Assembly: GCA_021904315.1 (NCBI GenBank)
Contig: CM038920.1
Coordinates: 18,414,001 to 18,478,000, forward strand
DNA: 64,000 bases
Source: Sphagnum magellanicum
Taxonomy: Eukaryota > Streptophyta > Sphagnopsida > Sphagnales > Sphagnaceae
Direction of reading: 5' to 3'
Under the pieces are notes generated by a model. That model searched no databases. It had not been told where the DNA came from and saw nothing but the letters and a program-made list of their open reading frames with translations. A program made the translations under genes and the position numbers. This document shows positions 50,481-60,599 of the stretch, piece after piece; the first letter of the stretch is position 1, and every line of letters starts with the position of its first letter.

Positions 50481-51011
50481 TTAATTATCATAAATATTTA
50501 TCACACAAAGGTAAAAAACAAACCTTATATGAAAACCCAACCCTAAATGTAATACGGAGTTTGTCAAGATCAAAAAATAAAAAGTTCAAGCTTAAATATT
50601 TTTCAAAGATGTTCATATTTTTTTTCCCCTTTTAAAGTTGTATATTCATACTAAAAACATAACTATAAAGTTTTTAATTTAACAAGATTTTAAATTATGT
50701 TTAAAAAAAATTCAAAGCACGTAATTATTTATTTTCTTCTTTTCTATTTCACATAATAATAAAAATGATCTCTCCCATATATTAATCCTATGTTTAATTG
50801 AAATTTTTATTTATATTTCTTTGATATATAGTAAAAAATTTCTTGGTTAATATATTCATATAGTGGGTCAAAAATATTTTATATTTTATACATATATAAC
50901 ACAAGTCCTTATGTAAACTTTACTTTTCATGATGTATAATATTGGTTTAAATATTGGTCCAAATATATTGTTATTCATAACACTTAATATATAAATAATG
51001 ATATAAACTAA

Positions 51012-51200
51012 ACCCTAAATGCAATACCTGCATTTTGGGTCACCTCGAAAATACGCATGGGGGGTTTAAGCCCTCTTTAAGTGAAGATCCTACCCTACAT
51101 GCAATACCTGCATTTTGGGCCACTATAAAAATACGGTTGTGGGGTTTAAGCTTCTTTAAATGAAGATCCTACCCTAAATGTAATATCTACATTTTGGGTC
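51012..51200. repeat. 79-bp satellite cluster 3 (three units)
   Basis: Unit starts at 51012, 51092 and 51171, more diverged than cluster 2 (TGTAATATCTACATTTTGGG in the last). It directly precedes the second copy of the higher-order segment. Confidence 0.88.
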
Positions 51201-51665
51201 ATTCTAAAATAATTAATTAATTTCAAAATAATATGTTAACAAAGGTGTGAGGCTGGGGTTGTTGATTAGGAGTACCATGATTCTTATTTTGTTTCATGAA
51301 TTTGAAAAAAAATTGTATTGTTTGTGGAACAAATAGTATAATGGCAATTGTGATCAAACTTATTTTGGTGTATGAATTTTTCATGAAAAAGCTGAACATG
51401 CAATCTATAACATGGAATAGTTATCTTAAATAGTGATTTTAATCACTTATTAAAATAAAAATATATTAAAGTTAATCAATCAAATAAAATTAATCTGATT
51501 TTTAGATCCAACTTTTTATTATCCAAATAAATGAAGTTAAGCCAAATGAATAGTTAATTATTCCAAATAAATAAATGATTATCTAATTCTTGATAATTAA
51601 TCATTTAAATTATCTGAAATAATGGTCTATTAATTATTTAATTATATGTCAAAATTTGTTGATAA
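51171..51665. repeat. Higher-order duplication, copy B
   Basis: Collinear with 49977-50480, with small indels and substitutions. Together the two copies show that a segment of about 1.19 kb, including 79-bp units, was duplicated in tandem. Confidence 0.85.
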
Positions 51666-51828
51666 TTCATGTACTATCAAAAATATTTTATATTCAATTG
51701 GGGGGAAATTTTTTGGGTTTAAACATATGGGACCCAATACAATCTTATTATATATTTTCTTCAAAGAGATTAGGAAAATTAGGTTGGAGTTATCACACAA
51801 AGGTAAGAAGCAAACCTTATGTGAAAAC

Positions 51829-51851
51829 CTAACCCTAAACCCTAAACCCTG
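51829..51851 (-). repeat. Short interstitial telomere-like tract
   Basis: AACCCTAAACCCTAAACCCT is close to three copies of the plant telomere repeat TTTAGGG read on the minus strand. It is far too short to be a telomere end. Confidence 0.7.
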
Positions 51852-51965
51852 AATGCAAAACTCGCATGTAATGTCATTTCAAAATAACAAATATGTGCTA
51901 TGGATACCCAAAATATGTCTTTTTATATACCTAAATTAATTATTATTCTAAATTAATTTTGTGAC

Positions 51966-52345
51966 AAAATGTAAGTTTTGCAAAGAATGGAAAAAACCAG
52001 CAACTATTATGGGACCTATATGCAGGTATTGCAAGAGACACAAAAAAAACCAGTGGCTATTATGGAAACTATATGCGGGTATTGCAAGAAATGTTAAAAA
52101 ACCCAACGAAAACCATGGACCCATATGCGGGTATTGTAACGAATGACGAATGTCAACAACTATGGGTGGCCCATATGCGGGTATTGCAAGAGATGCCAAG
52201 AATACCAGCGGCTATTATGGGACTTAGATGCGGGTATTGCAAGGGATGCCAAAAATTGCAACGATTATTATGGGACTTAGATGCGGGTATTGCACTGAAT
52301 GTAATATGCCTGTGACTATTTTAGGACGTATATGTGAGTATTGCA
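51966..52345 (+). repeat. 52-bp tandem repeat, about eight units
   Basis: ATATGCGGGTATTGCAAGA or a variant recurs at 52018, 52071, 52123, 52173, 52226, 52279 and 52330, with a first diverged unit near 51967. Spacing is 50-53 bases. In places it reads CxxC motifs (ICRYCKR, ICGYCNE), but the period is not a multiple of three and the frame breaks at nearly every unit, so it is not a coding zinc-knuckle array. Confidence 0.88.
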
Positions 52346-54092
52346 TATTTGAAAATCTCCTTATGGAATTTATAATAGAAAATGATGTAGGTATTTTATA
52401 TGTTTAAAATGTGTATATTGTTTGAAACTCTTCAAGTTGTAAGAACCCTCAAGCTAGCTGCTTACCTACCAAGCTACCACAAACTGTCAACAATCTCTAG
52501 AAGGAACTTGCTAGTGTTTTTCAGTGAACCATTCCAAGACGAGAGAAAAGTTGTGACCACAACCAGGCTGGTTTATTCAAGGATTACCAATATCTTAATG
52601 TGGCAATCAAAATAGCATGAAAATTGAAAACAACCTTGTTTCCATATAGAATCAAACATACGTAAGTCCACAACAATTATATACACAAAAAAGTTGGGAC
52701 TAGAGGAGTTGATGTTGTACATGTTTTGTAAAACAACTAGCCAATATTTTACCCAAACCTCTTGTCAAATCAAGCATCCACAATCCAAATCTGATCTAAA
52801 GTTTCCATCCTAGCCTCCTTGAAAAAGAAAAAAGTAGGTTGACTGAGAGCATTATCAAAATTAAGGCAAATAACATTTAGTCTCTCATTCCAATCCCCCC
52901 ACCCTACATATCTCCAAGTGTTTAGAAAAGCTCAGAGTATTTTGTATCAATCTCTTCACTATACCAAATAGGTCAATATGTCTTCTACATGAAGTTCAGA
53001 GATTTTCCCACAAGACCACCTAGAACACCCACATTTGGAAAAGAAGAGATTGCTACGATTATTCACACCTCAATAGTGTTGTTAGTTTAATCTTTACTCT
53101 TAGGTTGACCATTTGGTTGGTTTAATGATATACCCAAGAGATTGAGAGAAAATGTTTACTTTCAAAGACATGGCAGCGAAAGTGGTTGATGTAATGCTTC
53201 ATCCACCTTCAGCACCTATTCAGCATCTATGGTGGGTGCTGCAATGAAAGTCAACAAGTTTGGGCAACCAAAAGAAACAGAAATACAAGTGACACAAACA
53301 GCTGAAAATCAAATCAACCTCCCATTCATAAGATTGTTGTCATGATGTGTGCATTCATATTACTTGCACAAAGTGATTGAAATCTTTAGAACTGTCAAAC
53401 TTCTACATACATATCACAAAGAAATCTCCATGACAAAGATTTGAAGGTAACACAACAATATACAGATAATTTAAGCCCAACTTCAATATAACTGAGAAAT
53501 GACCTGATAATTAAGTGTTAATATTCCTACATGTCTAGCACCTCAACTCAACCTTCTGTGATTGAAGAATGATGACAAATCAGAACTGACCACTGACAGT
53601 TCTTTAGAATGGAGCAGAAAACACAATATTTGCAGAAGGATAGGAAACACTCACTTCGCACTAAAGATCAAGGTAGGACCCTGTTGGTTCTTTGTGAAAA
53701 TGCCCTCCATGGTTTTTGTGTTTCATATAGGGAAAGTGTATGCTTTGAAGTCAGTCTTGTGATCATGCTCATAAGAAACCTGTCATCAGGACCACAAGAT
53801 GCCAATACAAGAGTTCAAGTGATAGGAATCCACTAAAAAATTGAAGAGGATGCTGGAGGCTACAAGGTTAGAAGGCCTCCAGGAACAATTTAAAGATGCA
53901 CTAATCCTAGCAAACTCAATCCTACTTACCAATAAACATTCTGATTCTTATGATTGGACAGAACTCTATGTCATCTCACCTGTAAGAATCTGCAGACTGC
54001 AATAACCTGAGAAATCATGAATTGTCTAACAGTCATCAGTGATAACTAATTAGATGACCTCAACTAAATCGTTGATTCTCCTGAGTCCATCC
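52346..54092. other. Intergenic, 3' flank of the rhomboid gene
   Basis: No gene recognised. The segment next to 54093 may be the 3' UTR of the rhomboid gene. Confidence 0.5.
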
Positions 54093-54981
54093 CTATTCTT
54101 GAGCCTGATCTTTTCTACTAATTGAGGACTTGGAGTTATCTCCCAAGCTTGGAATTTGGTTGATCAACCAGATGAGGGCCACTCCCACAAGAGCTCCTGA
54201 AAGATGTGCTATATGGTTGATGTTGGCAGCTGCTCCATATGTATGACCTGCCAGCTGTGCTGATGAATGAGCTGCTTCCATTACCTGAATACAGATAACA
54301 ATAGTATTTCCATTACCACTTCTATCATTCCTCAAATCTTCACCCAAATGCAGTAGAGACAAAACATGATCTCACAACATCCACTGAGCTGACAGATATG
54401 AGAAGAAACAGACAAGTGCTACATCCATACCTTTTCCACAACAAATTGGCCAAGAATGAGAACCTCCAATATCTTCCGCCAATCAAAACTCAGCTGCAGA
54501 TGAATGATTCTCTTGTCATATCCCCTTGCACTAACCAACGATAGCTCACAACCTAAACATACATGTCAGCTTCATGAACAAACAGTAAGCTGAAAAGTTA
54601 GTGGGTAGAATGACACACCTTGACAAGTACACTAACAGCAAAAAGCCCAAACACAGCCCCTGATGCACCAGCTGAGACAACTGAACGTGGTAAAACTAAC
54701 CAAGATACCACGTTTGCTCCCACGCCTGTAACCAAGTAGGATAACCATACAGCAAAGCTCCCCTCCTCTTCCTCCACAAGCTTACCTGCCAAAAGAAATC
54801 ATGAAAAGACATGAAGAATGAGCTGAAGAGACCACCTAGTCTGATCACAGAGGAAAGAGCTAGCTCTTAACAGCATGAAGCTAATTAAACAAAGCAGAGG
54901 AGATATTTTGGATACAACAGCTGAGATTGTAAACCCATACCAAAGATGTACAGGAAAAATAGGTTGCTTGAGAGGTGGCTC
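54093..54981 (-). CDS. Rhomboid-family intramembrane serine protease, C-terminal exons only
   Basis: Rhomboids cleave transmembrane substrates inside the membrane with a Ser-His dyad. Four exons on the minus strand join in frame: 54941-54981, 54619-54785, 54431-54493 and 54093-54284. They encode about 152 residues. The order is SHLSSNLFFLYIFGK (the loop/TM segment before the active site), then GASGAVFG with the catalytic Ser, then LSFDWRKILEVLILGQF, then NHIAHLSGALVG with the catalytic His in the last membrane segment. Introns are GT-AG. The first of these exons needs two bases of a codon from an earlier exon, which should encode the N-terminus and the early TM helices. I found no such exon up to 55140; beyond lies low-complexity repeat DNA. 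Either the gene has a long intron or its 5' half is lost. Plastid location is likely for this subfamily but cannot be tested without the N-terminus. Confidence 0.8.
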
Positions 54982-55162
54982 CTGCAAAAACAGGGTATAG
55001 GATCACTGTAGTTGTCAGAAATGCCCCTCTGCAACACCACATGTCCTGAATTTCCAAAAACTCCTAAGACCTGTGAATATACAGACTTCTCACAGTTCAA
55101 AAACCAATTCAAACCTAGGTCAAGACTGCTGAAGAAAACCTGAGCTAGGACCAATCCTTGCA

Positions 55163-55735
55163 ACGCGAGCTCCGGAGCTTTCCGGAGCTTGGAGCTTGCT
55201 GGCCGAGCAGCAGGCTCCGGAGCTCGGAGCTTGCTGGCCGAGCAGCAGGCTCCGGAGCTCGGAGCTTGCTGTAGCAAGCTCCAGACCTATCCGGAACTCA
55301 AAGCTTGCTGCAGCAAGCTCCGGAGCTCTCTAGAGCTCGGCAAGCTCCGGAGCTTTCTAGAGCTCGGCAAGCTCCGGAGCTCTCCGGGGCTCGGAGCTTG
55401 CTGCATGAAAGAAATGCAAGCTCCGGAGAAGCTCCGAAGCTTCGGAGGTTGCGTTGCAGCAAGCTCCGAAGCTCTCCAGAGCTCGGAGCTTGCGTTGCAA
55501 GCTCCAAGTAGCAAGCTCCACGGCACAAAGAAGAAGAAGAAGGCGATGCCATCGCCTTCTTCTTCTTCTTCTTTTCTTGCAACACAAAGAAAAATGCTTA
55601 CCTGGGTCCTGCGTGGGTCCAGCTGTAGTCGCTCCAAGCTCCAAGCTCGTTCCAAATTCCAAGCTCGCTCCCGCTCCAAGCCGGCTCCAAGCTCCAAGCT
55701 CGCTCCCGCTCAACGTCTCTGGAGCCAGGAGCTTT
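55163..55735. repeat. Palindrome-rich GAGCTC/CTCCGGAG/AAGCTT low-complexity array
   Basis: Irregular tandem arrangement of short words (GGAGCTTGCTG, CTCCGGAGCT, CTCGGAGC, GCAAGCTCC). Two larger identical units of about 41 bases start near 55181 and 55222 (GGAGCTTGCTGGCCGAGCAG). It is GC-rich, unlike its surroundings, and open on both strands, which produces long artificial reading frames (for example E-L-R-S-L and K-L-R-S repeats). Confidence 0.88.
55528..55570. repeat. Perfect 21-bp inverted repeat with 1-nt spacer
   Basis: Arms AAGAAGAAGAAGGCGATG and CATCGCCTTCTTCTTCTT (core shown) pair exactly over 21 bases around a single C at 55549, inside the palindrome-rich array. It is a strong cruciform or hairpin former. 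Confidence 0.92.
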
Positions 55736-55757
55736 AGCGATGGAGTGAGGGGGAGGG

Positions 55758-55862
55758 GTTGGTAGGTGGTAGGTAGAAGGGGGGAGGTAGGTGGTAGGTA
55801 GGACGGGGGGAGGTAGGTGGTAGGTAGGACAGGGGGAGGTAGGTGGTAGGTAGGACGGGGGA
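55758..55862. repeat. ~33-bp G-rich minisatellite
   Basis: About three to four units of GGTAGGTGGTAGGTAGGAC followed by GGGGGGAGGTA. The minus strand has few stops, giving a proline-threonine-tyrosine-rich artificial ORF. Confidence 0.88.
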
Positions 55863-56021
55863 AAATTTTGGGGTAGAGAAGAGGTGGAAAAAAAGAAAAT
55901 CGGGCAGGGAGGATGGGATTTTCGTCCATCCAGAAAACGGCCTCAACGGGCTCATCCGCAACTGGTGCATTGGTGGGTGCTAATTCACTCCAGCCTGTTT
56001 TTTTGAGTTCTTAACCCCTTT

Positions 56022-56047
56022 GGGGGGGGGGGGGGGGGGGGGGGGGG
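56022..56047. repeat. Poly(G)26 homopolymer
   Basis: Twenty-six consecutive G residues following TTAACCCCTTT. Such runs are rare in plant DNA and could form G-quadruplexes. The true length is uncertain because sequencing of long G runs is error-prone. Confidence 0.9.
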
Positions 56048-59000
56048 TTGTAACTTCCTCATTTCTAATTCATTTTCGACTATCATTAGATGCATGAAGA
56101 AGAGGGGTTCAAATTTTGTTTGGATACCAAAAACAATGGAGCCCTCCCCTTGGATCCGGCCTAGCTTAAGCACTTAAATGTTCGATCACCAACCAGTCTA
56201 CCCTACATGTTTTAAGGATGTTCTTGAATTTCCACTAAAAACCACATATGGGAAGGAACACGAGAAAGGAGAATTAAAGAAAAAACCTATGTCTAGTAGA
56301 ACAAAATGATATTATTGAATAACTGAGGATTTTATGGATCTTTATTCATTTAAATTATTTTTTTTGCACATGAATGCCCAAAGTCATGACCTTATTTGTG
56401 AATGTAACAAAAAAATTCCACCATTACACAAGAAATCAATCGATCCTTTGGTTGGCAATTACATAATTATTTCCTCCACAATGTGCATTCATAATTTTTG
56501 GGACCATTCCTTGTTCCAAAATTGTATAGATGCATCATGATTGATACCAATATCATGTGTGTGGCAATGTAAGTTTTGCCATCCACACAAGTGGAGGAGG
56601 TGAAAATGTCCATTGAGTTTATGGGTTGATTATCAAGCAAATCATGGCATATTAACCAATATTAGACAACTATTGTATTTTTTGATTGTTAGATTTAACA
56701 TCCAAGAGTTAAAGTGAATTATTTTTGGACAAAAATTCCATTCATCATCCCAAATTAAGGTTTTATAGATTTCCACACATGATGTTCCCTAGTATTTAAA
56801 CCATTTTATGCATAATGCAATGAACTTCAACCTTCCAACATTATAGCAAAGGAAAAATATCCTTGAATTTTTCTAACTAGCATATGTTGTGGTTAAATTT
56901 TTCAAATCAAATTTGAACTTAACACTATCAATGATAATGAAATTATGAAAAAATGGTTTGATTATGTGAAAATTAAGTTTCCTTTCAATGAAATATTAAG
57001 TGTTACTTGAATTGAATGTTATTCAATTGAATTAAACACAATATTTTTCTCCTTTGCATTCAACATGGTTAATGTTTTTATTGAAATTTCAATTGAATTG
57101 AATTTGGTTGAATTGAATCAAATTCAATTTATCATTGAAACCAATTTTAATTCAATTTAATTTCAATTCAAACCAAATTAAAATAAATTAAATTCTTTTC
57201 ATAATTTGGTTAAATTGAATTCAAAGGCACATGTTAATTTGGTGTAATCACACAAATAGGAGCCACAATAATTGTAACACTTATTTAGTTTTTCACATTT
57301 AGAAATGAAGATCTAATTTAATGTTGAAAGTTTTTTTTTAATTTATTGTAAGGTTCTTAATATATCATTGGAACATATGAATTAATTTGAAAAATATCCA
57401 ATGAATAATCGTTTTTCAAAAACACTCATTAAACATTATAGTGTTTGTTTTTAAACACAAAAATGACTTGTAAATGGGTTTCAAAACTTTTGAAAATGAT
57501 GTATTTCTTGAAATTTTGTACATAAAATTTAACATAATAGTATTTTTGTTAATTCAAAAATTTGAAATATTTTTGAGGACTTTTGTGAAAATATTTCAAG
57601 GAATATTCCCCAAAAGCAAGATCCTAAACGGGTGGTTGTGGCTTGTGTTATCCCATGCATTGGCACCCAATTTTATTTTTCATATTGATGTAAATGGGTT
57701 GGTGAAAAGAATGAGGTAGTTAGGTTTGGAATTCCATATACAATGTTTTCAAAATTGTCAAGTTGACAACCATAGTATTGGACCATATACATGTTTCATT
57801 TAACCAATTTCACTTATATTCATTATTAGAATTTTATATGGCAATTTTATTAAATTTTATGTGAATTAAGTATTGTTCTTCTTTTTTTTGGTAATGTATG
57901 TCTATGCATTTATCCTTTTTGTATTTTTATGTAATAAATCTTGAATTTTCAAAAAATTAAACGATGTGATTTTGAATTTTTTACACATTTAAGAATTAAA
58001 TCCTTTAGAACTTTTCAAAATTTTCAATATCTCATTTCTAAATAAATTAATGTCAAATCTAACAAAAACATAAGTTAGTTGACAACCCCATAGTTTTATT
58101 CATTTAATGTTTTACTAAAAAAATTTAAAGATGCCCCCAAGACTAATTATAACCAAATTTTGGTTCATGGTAGCTTTAAAAAAATGGTGGTCTAAAATGA
58201 CAAGCATGCTTCACCTAAAGAATGTTTTTTTTATTTATGCGTGTATTGTAAATCTTTGAAAATGTTGTTTGTCCATTTGTCTTTTGCATATGTTGATGAA
58301 ATTGAAAACGAATATAAGGTTATAAAACGTGTTCATTTATTAATTAATTACAACTAAGATTTGTTAACAGTAGCCATTACTACAAAATGTGGGTGCAATT
58401 CATTGGTCCCCATTTACTAGACTAATGAATTCATTGTTTTCTCAATAACCCCAGTTTATTACAACGAATGAATTCACTCAAAATCCAATGAAATCACTTG
58501 GCATATAGGGACAATTTTTGTTGTAATGAGCTTAAAAATAATAGAATGTGGTTTAGACATGGCATACTTCCCTTAAAAAGTGTTGTGTTATTTATGTGTG
58601 TGTGTGCATGTATAGTTTGAAAGTGTTAAGTCTAAAGGAAAATATTATAATGGATGAAGGTGGGGATTGGTTACATGATTTGGCTTGAAATTATAACTTA
58701 ACTCTAAAAATATTTGATTTTGTAGTGTTACATTTGGAGATTATGTCAATAATTAATTTGGCAATCTTGTTTAATAATGCTTCTCATTATTTCTTGTTTA
58801 CTAATGCTTAATAATAATGATATAGTTGCATGTAAAAATTTGTCTCAATTGTTTGCAACAAGTTTTTGAAATCTTTTATGTTGCAAATTTTAATATTTTT
58901 TTTCATGAAAAGAAGTAAATGTCTTTGTGAAAAAACTACTAACTTAAATGACGAGTAATTATTTGTGTTCATGTTAACTTGCAAGCATGGGAATGTTCAT

Positions 59001-59298
59001 CTACGGTGGCTACAAATTGTTCCCACCATGAGAAAATGACAAATTGTTGTTAAGTTTTATGATTTTACCCTTGTTAATGACTAAAGTAAAAGTGTTCTTC
59101 ATCACATCAATCATGTACCTTTAAATGGTAATGGGATGTTCTTCAAATATATAATCCTTACTAATGTTATTTTGACATAAGTTTTGCAACGTTAATGTTC
59201 AAAATATGGCTTATACATGAACCTAGAGTTTGATTTTGGAACATTGACTTGGATGTGAATAAACATATACATGTATGATAAATTTGACATGGATGAAT
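56048..59298. other. AT-rich intergenic region, no gene recognised
   Basis: No coding similarity. A stretch at 57000-57200 is a run of AATTGAATT-like words with local symmetry. Short ORFs are composition artefacts. Confidence 0.5.
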
Positions 59299-59778
59299 GT
59301 GTCGTGTGCTCCAAGGCCAACACCTACAACTATCGTTATCACCATACTCACAACACATGACATAAAAAATACCTTAATTAGTACACCACATCCAAACTCA
59401 AAGTTCTACTCACTTGCAAAACACAAGAATCTAAGTATCAACAAAAACCTCAACAAATTTCTTCCATAACAAGAACGCAAAAATATAGCAAAACACAACA
59501 AAGTTACGATGTGCTTCAAAATCCAAAAAATTGGATTCTAATCACACACCATCCCACTTATAGTGAACACCAAAAAGTTGGAATCTTGTTCACATTAAAA
59601 CCAGTTCTAAATTTATTACCCCAAATTACCTACAATGATTAGGATAAAAATTTGTAACTACGGTAAAATTTTTGATAGTTGTCATGTGTTCCAAGGTCAA
59701 TGCCTACAACTATCATTGTCACCATATTTATAACACGTAACATAAAAATACGCTAACTAGTACACCACATCCAAACCA
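59299..59778. repeat. ~100-bp direct repeat pair
   Basis: A block running from TGTGCTCCAAGGCCAACACC to AGTACACCACATCCAAAC (59299-59399) is repeated with substitutions at 59684-59778, about 383 bases further on. It lies at the low-coordinate (3') side of the antisense Ty3/gypsy remnant and might derive from its LTR, which is not proven. Confidence 0.7.
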
Positions 59779-60599
59779 CCCTTGGGGTTAAGGTCCCTTA
59801 AAGCCATATATCATTATAAAACTACCACCAACAATCCACCAAGTTGAATCCTTTAATTCCAAGGTAAAAGGATCATTAGGTCGGGTGCAAATGTGAGCTT
59901 GATTGTTAGTCACCTTTATGGAATCCTTCACATCTTTAGCCAAAGGTGAAACATCATAAGGAAAAATCTTAAACTAGTCCTACTATGTAACTATGGGAAC
60001 CATGTCTAATGGGTGCACTGAAGGCAAAACCATTTGCCAAATGGTACATGGTCCAAGGGCAGTGTTAAACATGCCATGTGCCATCCTCTTAAACACTGGT
60101 CACAAACTAACATAGTGGTAGCTCTTGTGGACTACTCACGCAACATACATTGTAAACCAACATGTATAATGGCCAAGGATGGGTCAATCTGGCCATCCAC
60201 ATTGGGAAGATGACATGGCACACAGTTACACACATGGTCCTTCCATGTCTAACCATCTTGTCCTTCAAACAACAATACTCCGAACATGCAAAATCACATG
60301 ATGTGTAATCACATCCAATGTGGTGGGTGCTATCTACTACAAGTAAACATAATCCTCTGGCTTGAACCTATGAACTTGAGGTCGATAACCTCCTCCACAT
60401 ACCAAAGAATATCCTGGTGCAAAGCAATTGTAAAATTTTCCATAACCATACGCATCACCCACCTGAATAAAACAACGCATTGTTCACATGCTTAAACCCA
60501 CACTACTAGATCATCAAGACTAACTATAGCCATAACATCGCATTGAATGGAGGCTAATAGCTCAGTTTCTCGACAAAATAATAAAAAATATAGTGAAAA

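Noticed and set aside
51829..51851. Telomere end
   Set aside because: Only about three TTTAGGG-like units, embedded in satellite DNA with unique sequence on both sides.
48602..52345. Evenly spaced repeats considered as a CRISPR array
   Set aside because: Units are contiguous 33-100-bp satellites without unique spacers, cas genes are absent, and the context is a plant nuclear genome.
55189..55929. Several long ORFs (95-190 codons) on both strands
   Set aside because: All are readings of the low-complexity GAGCTC/CTCCGGAG array and the G-rich minisatellite; residues are monotonous and mirror each other between strands.
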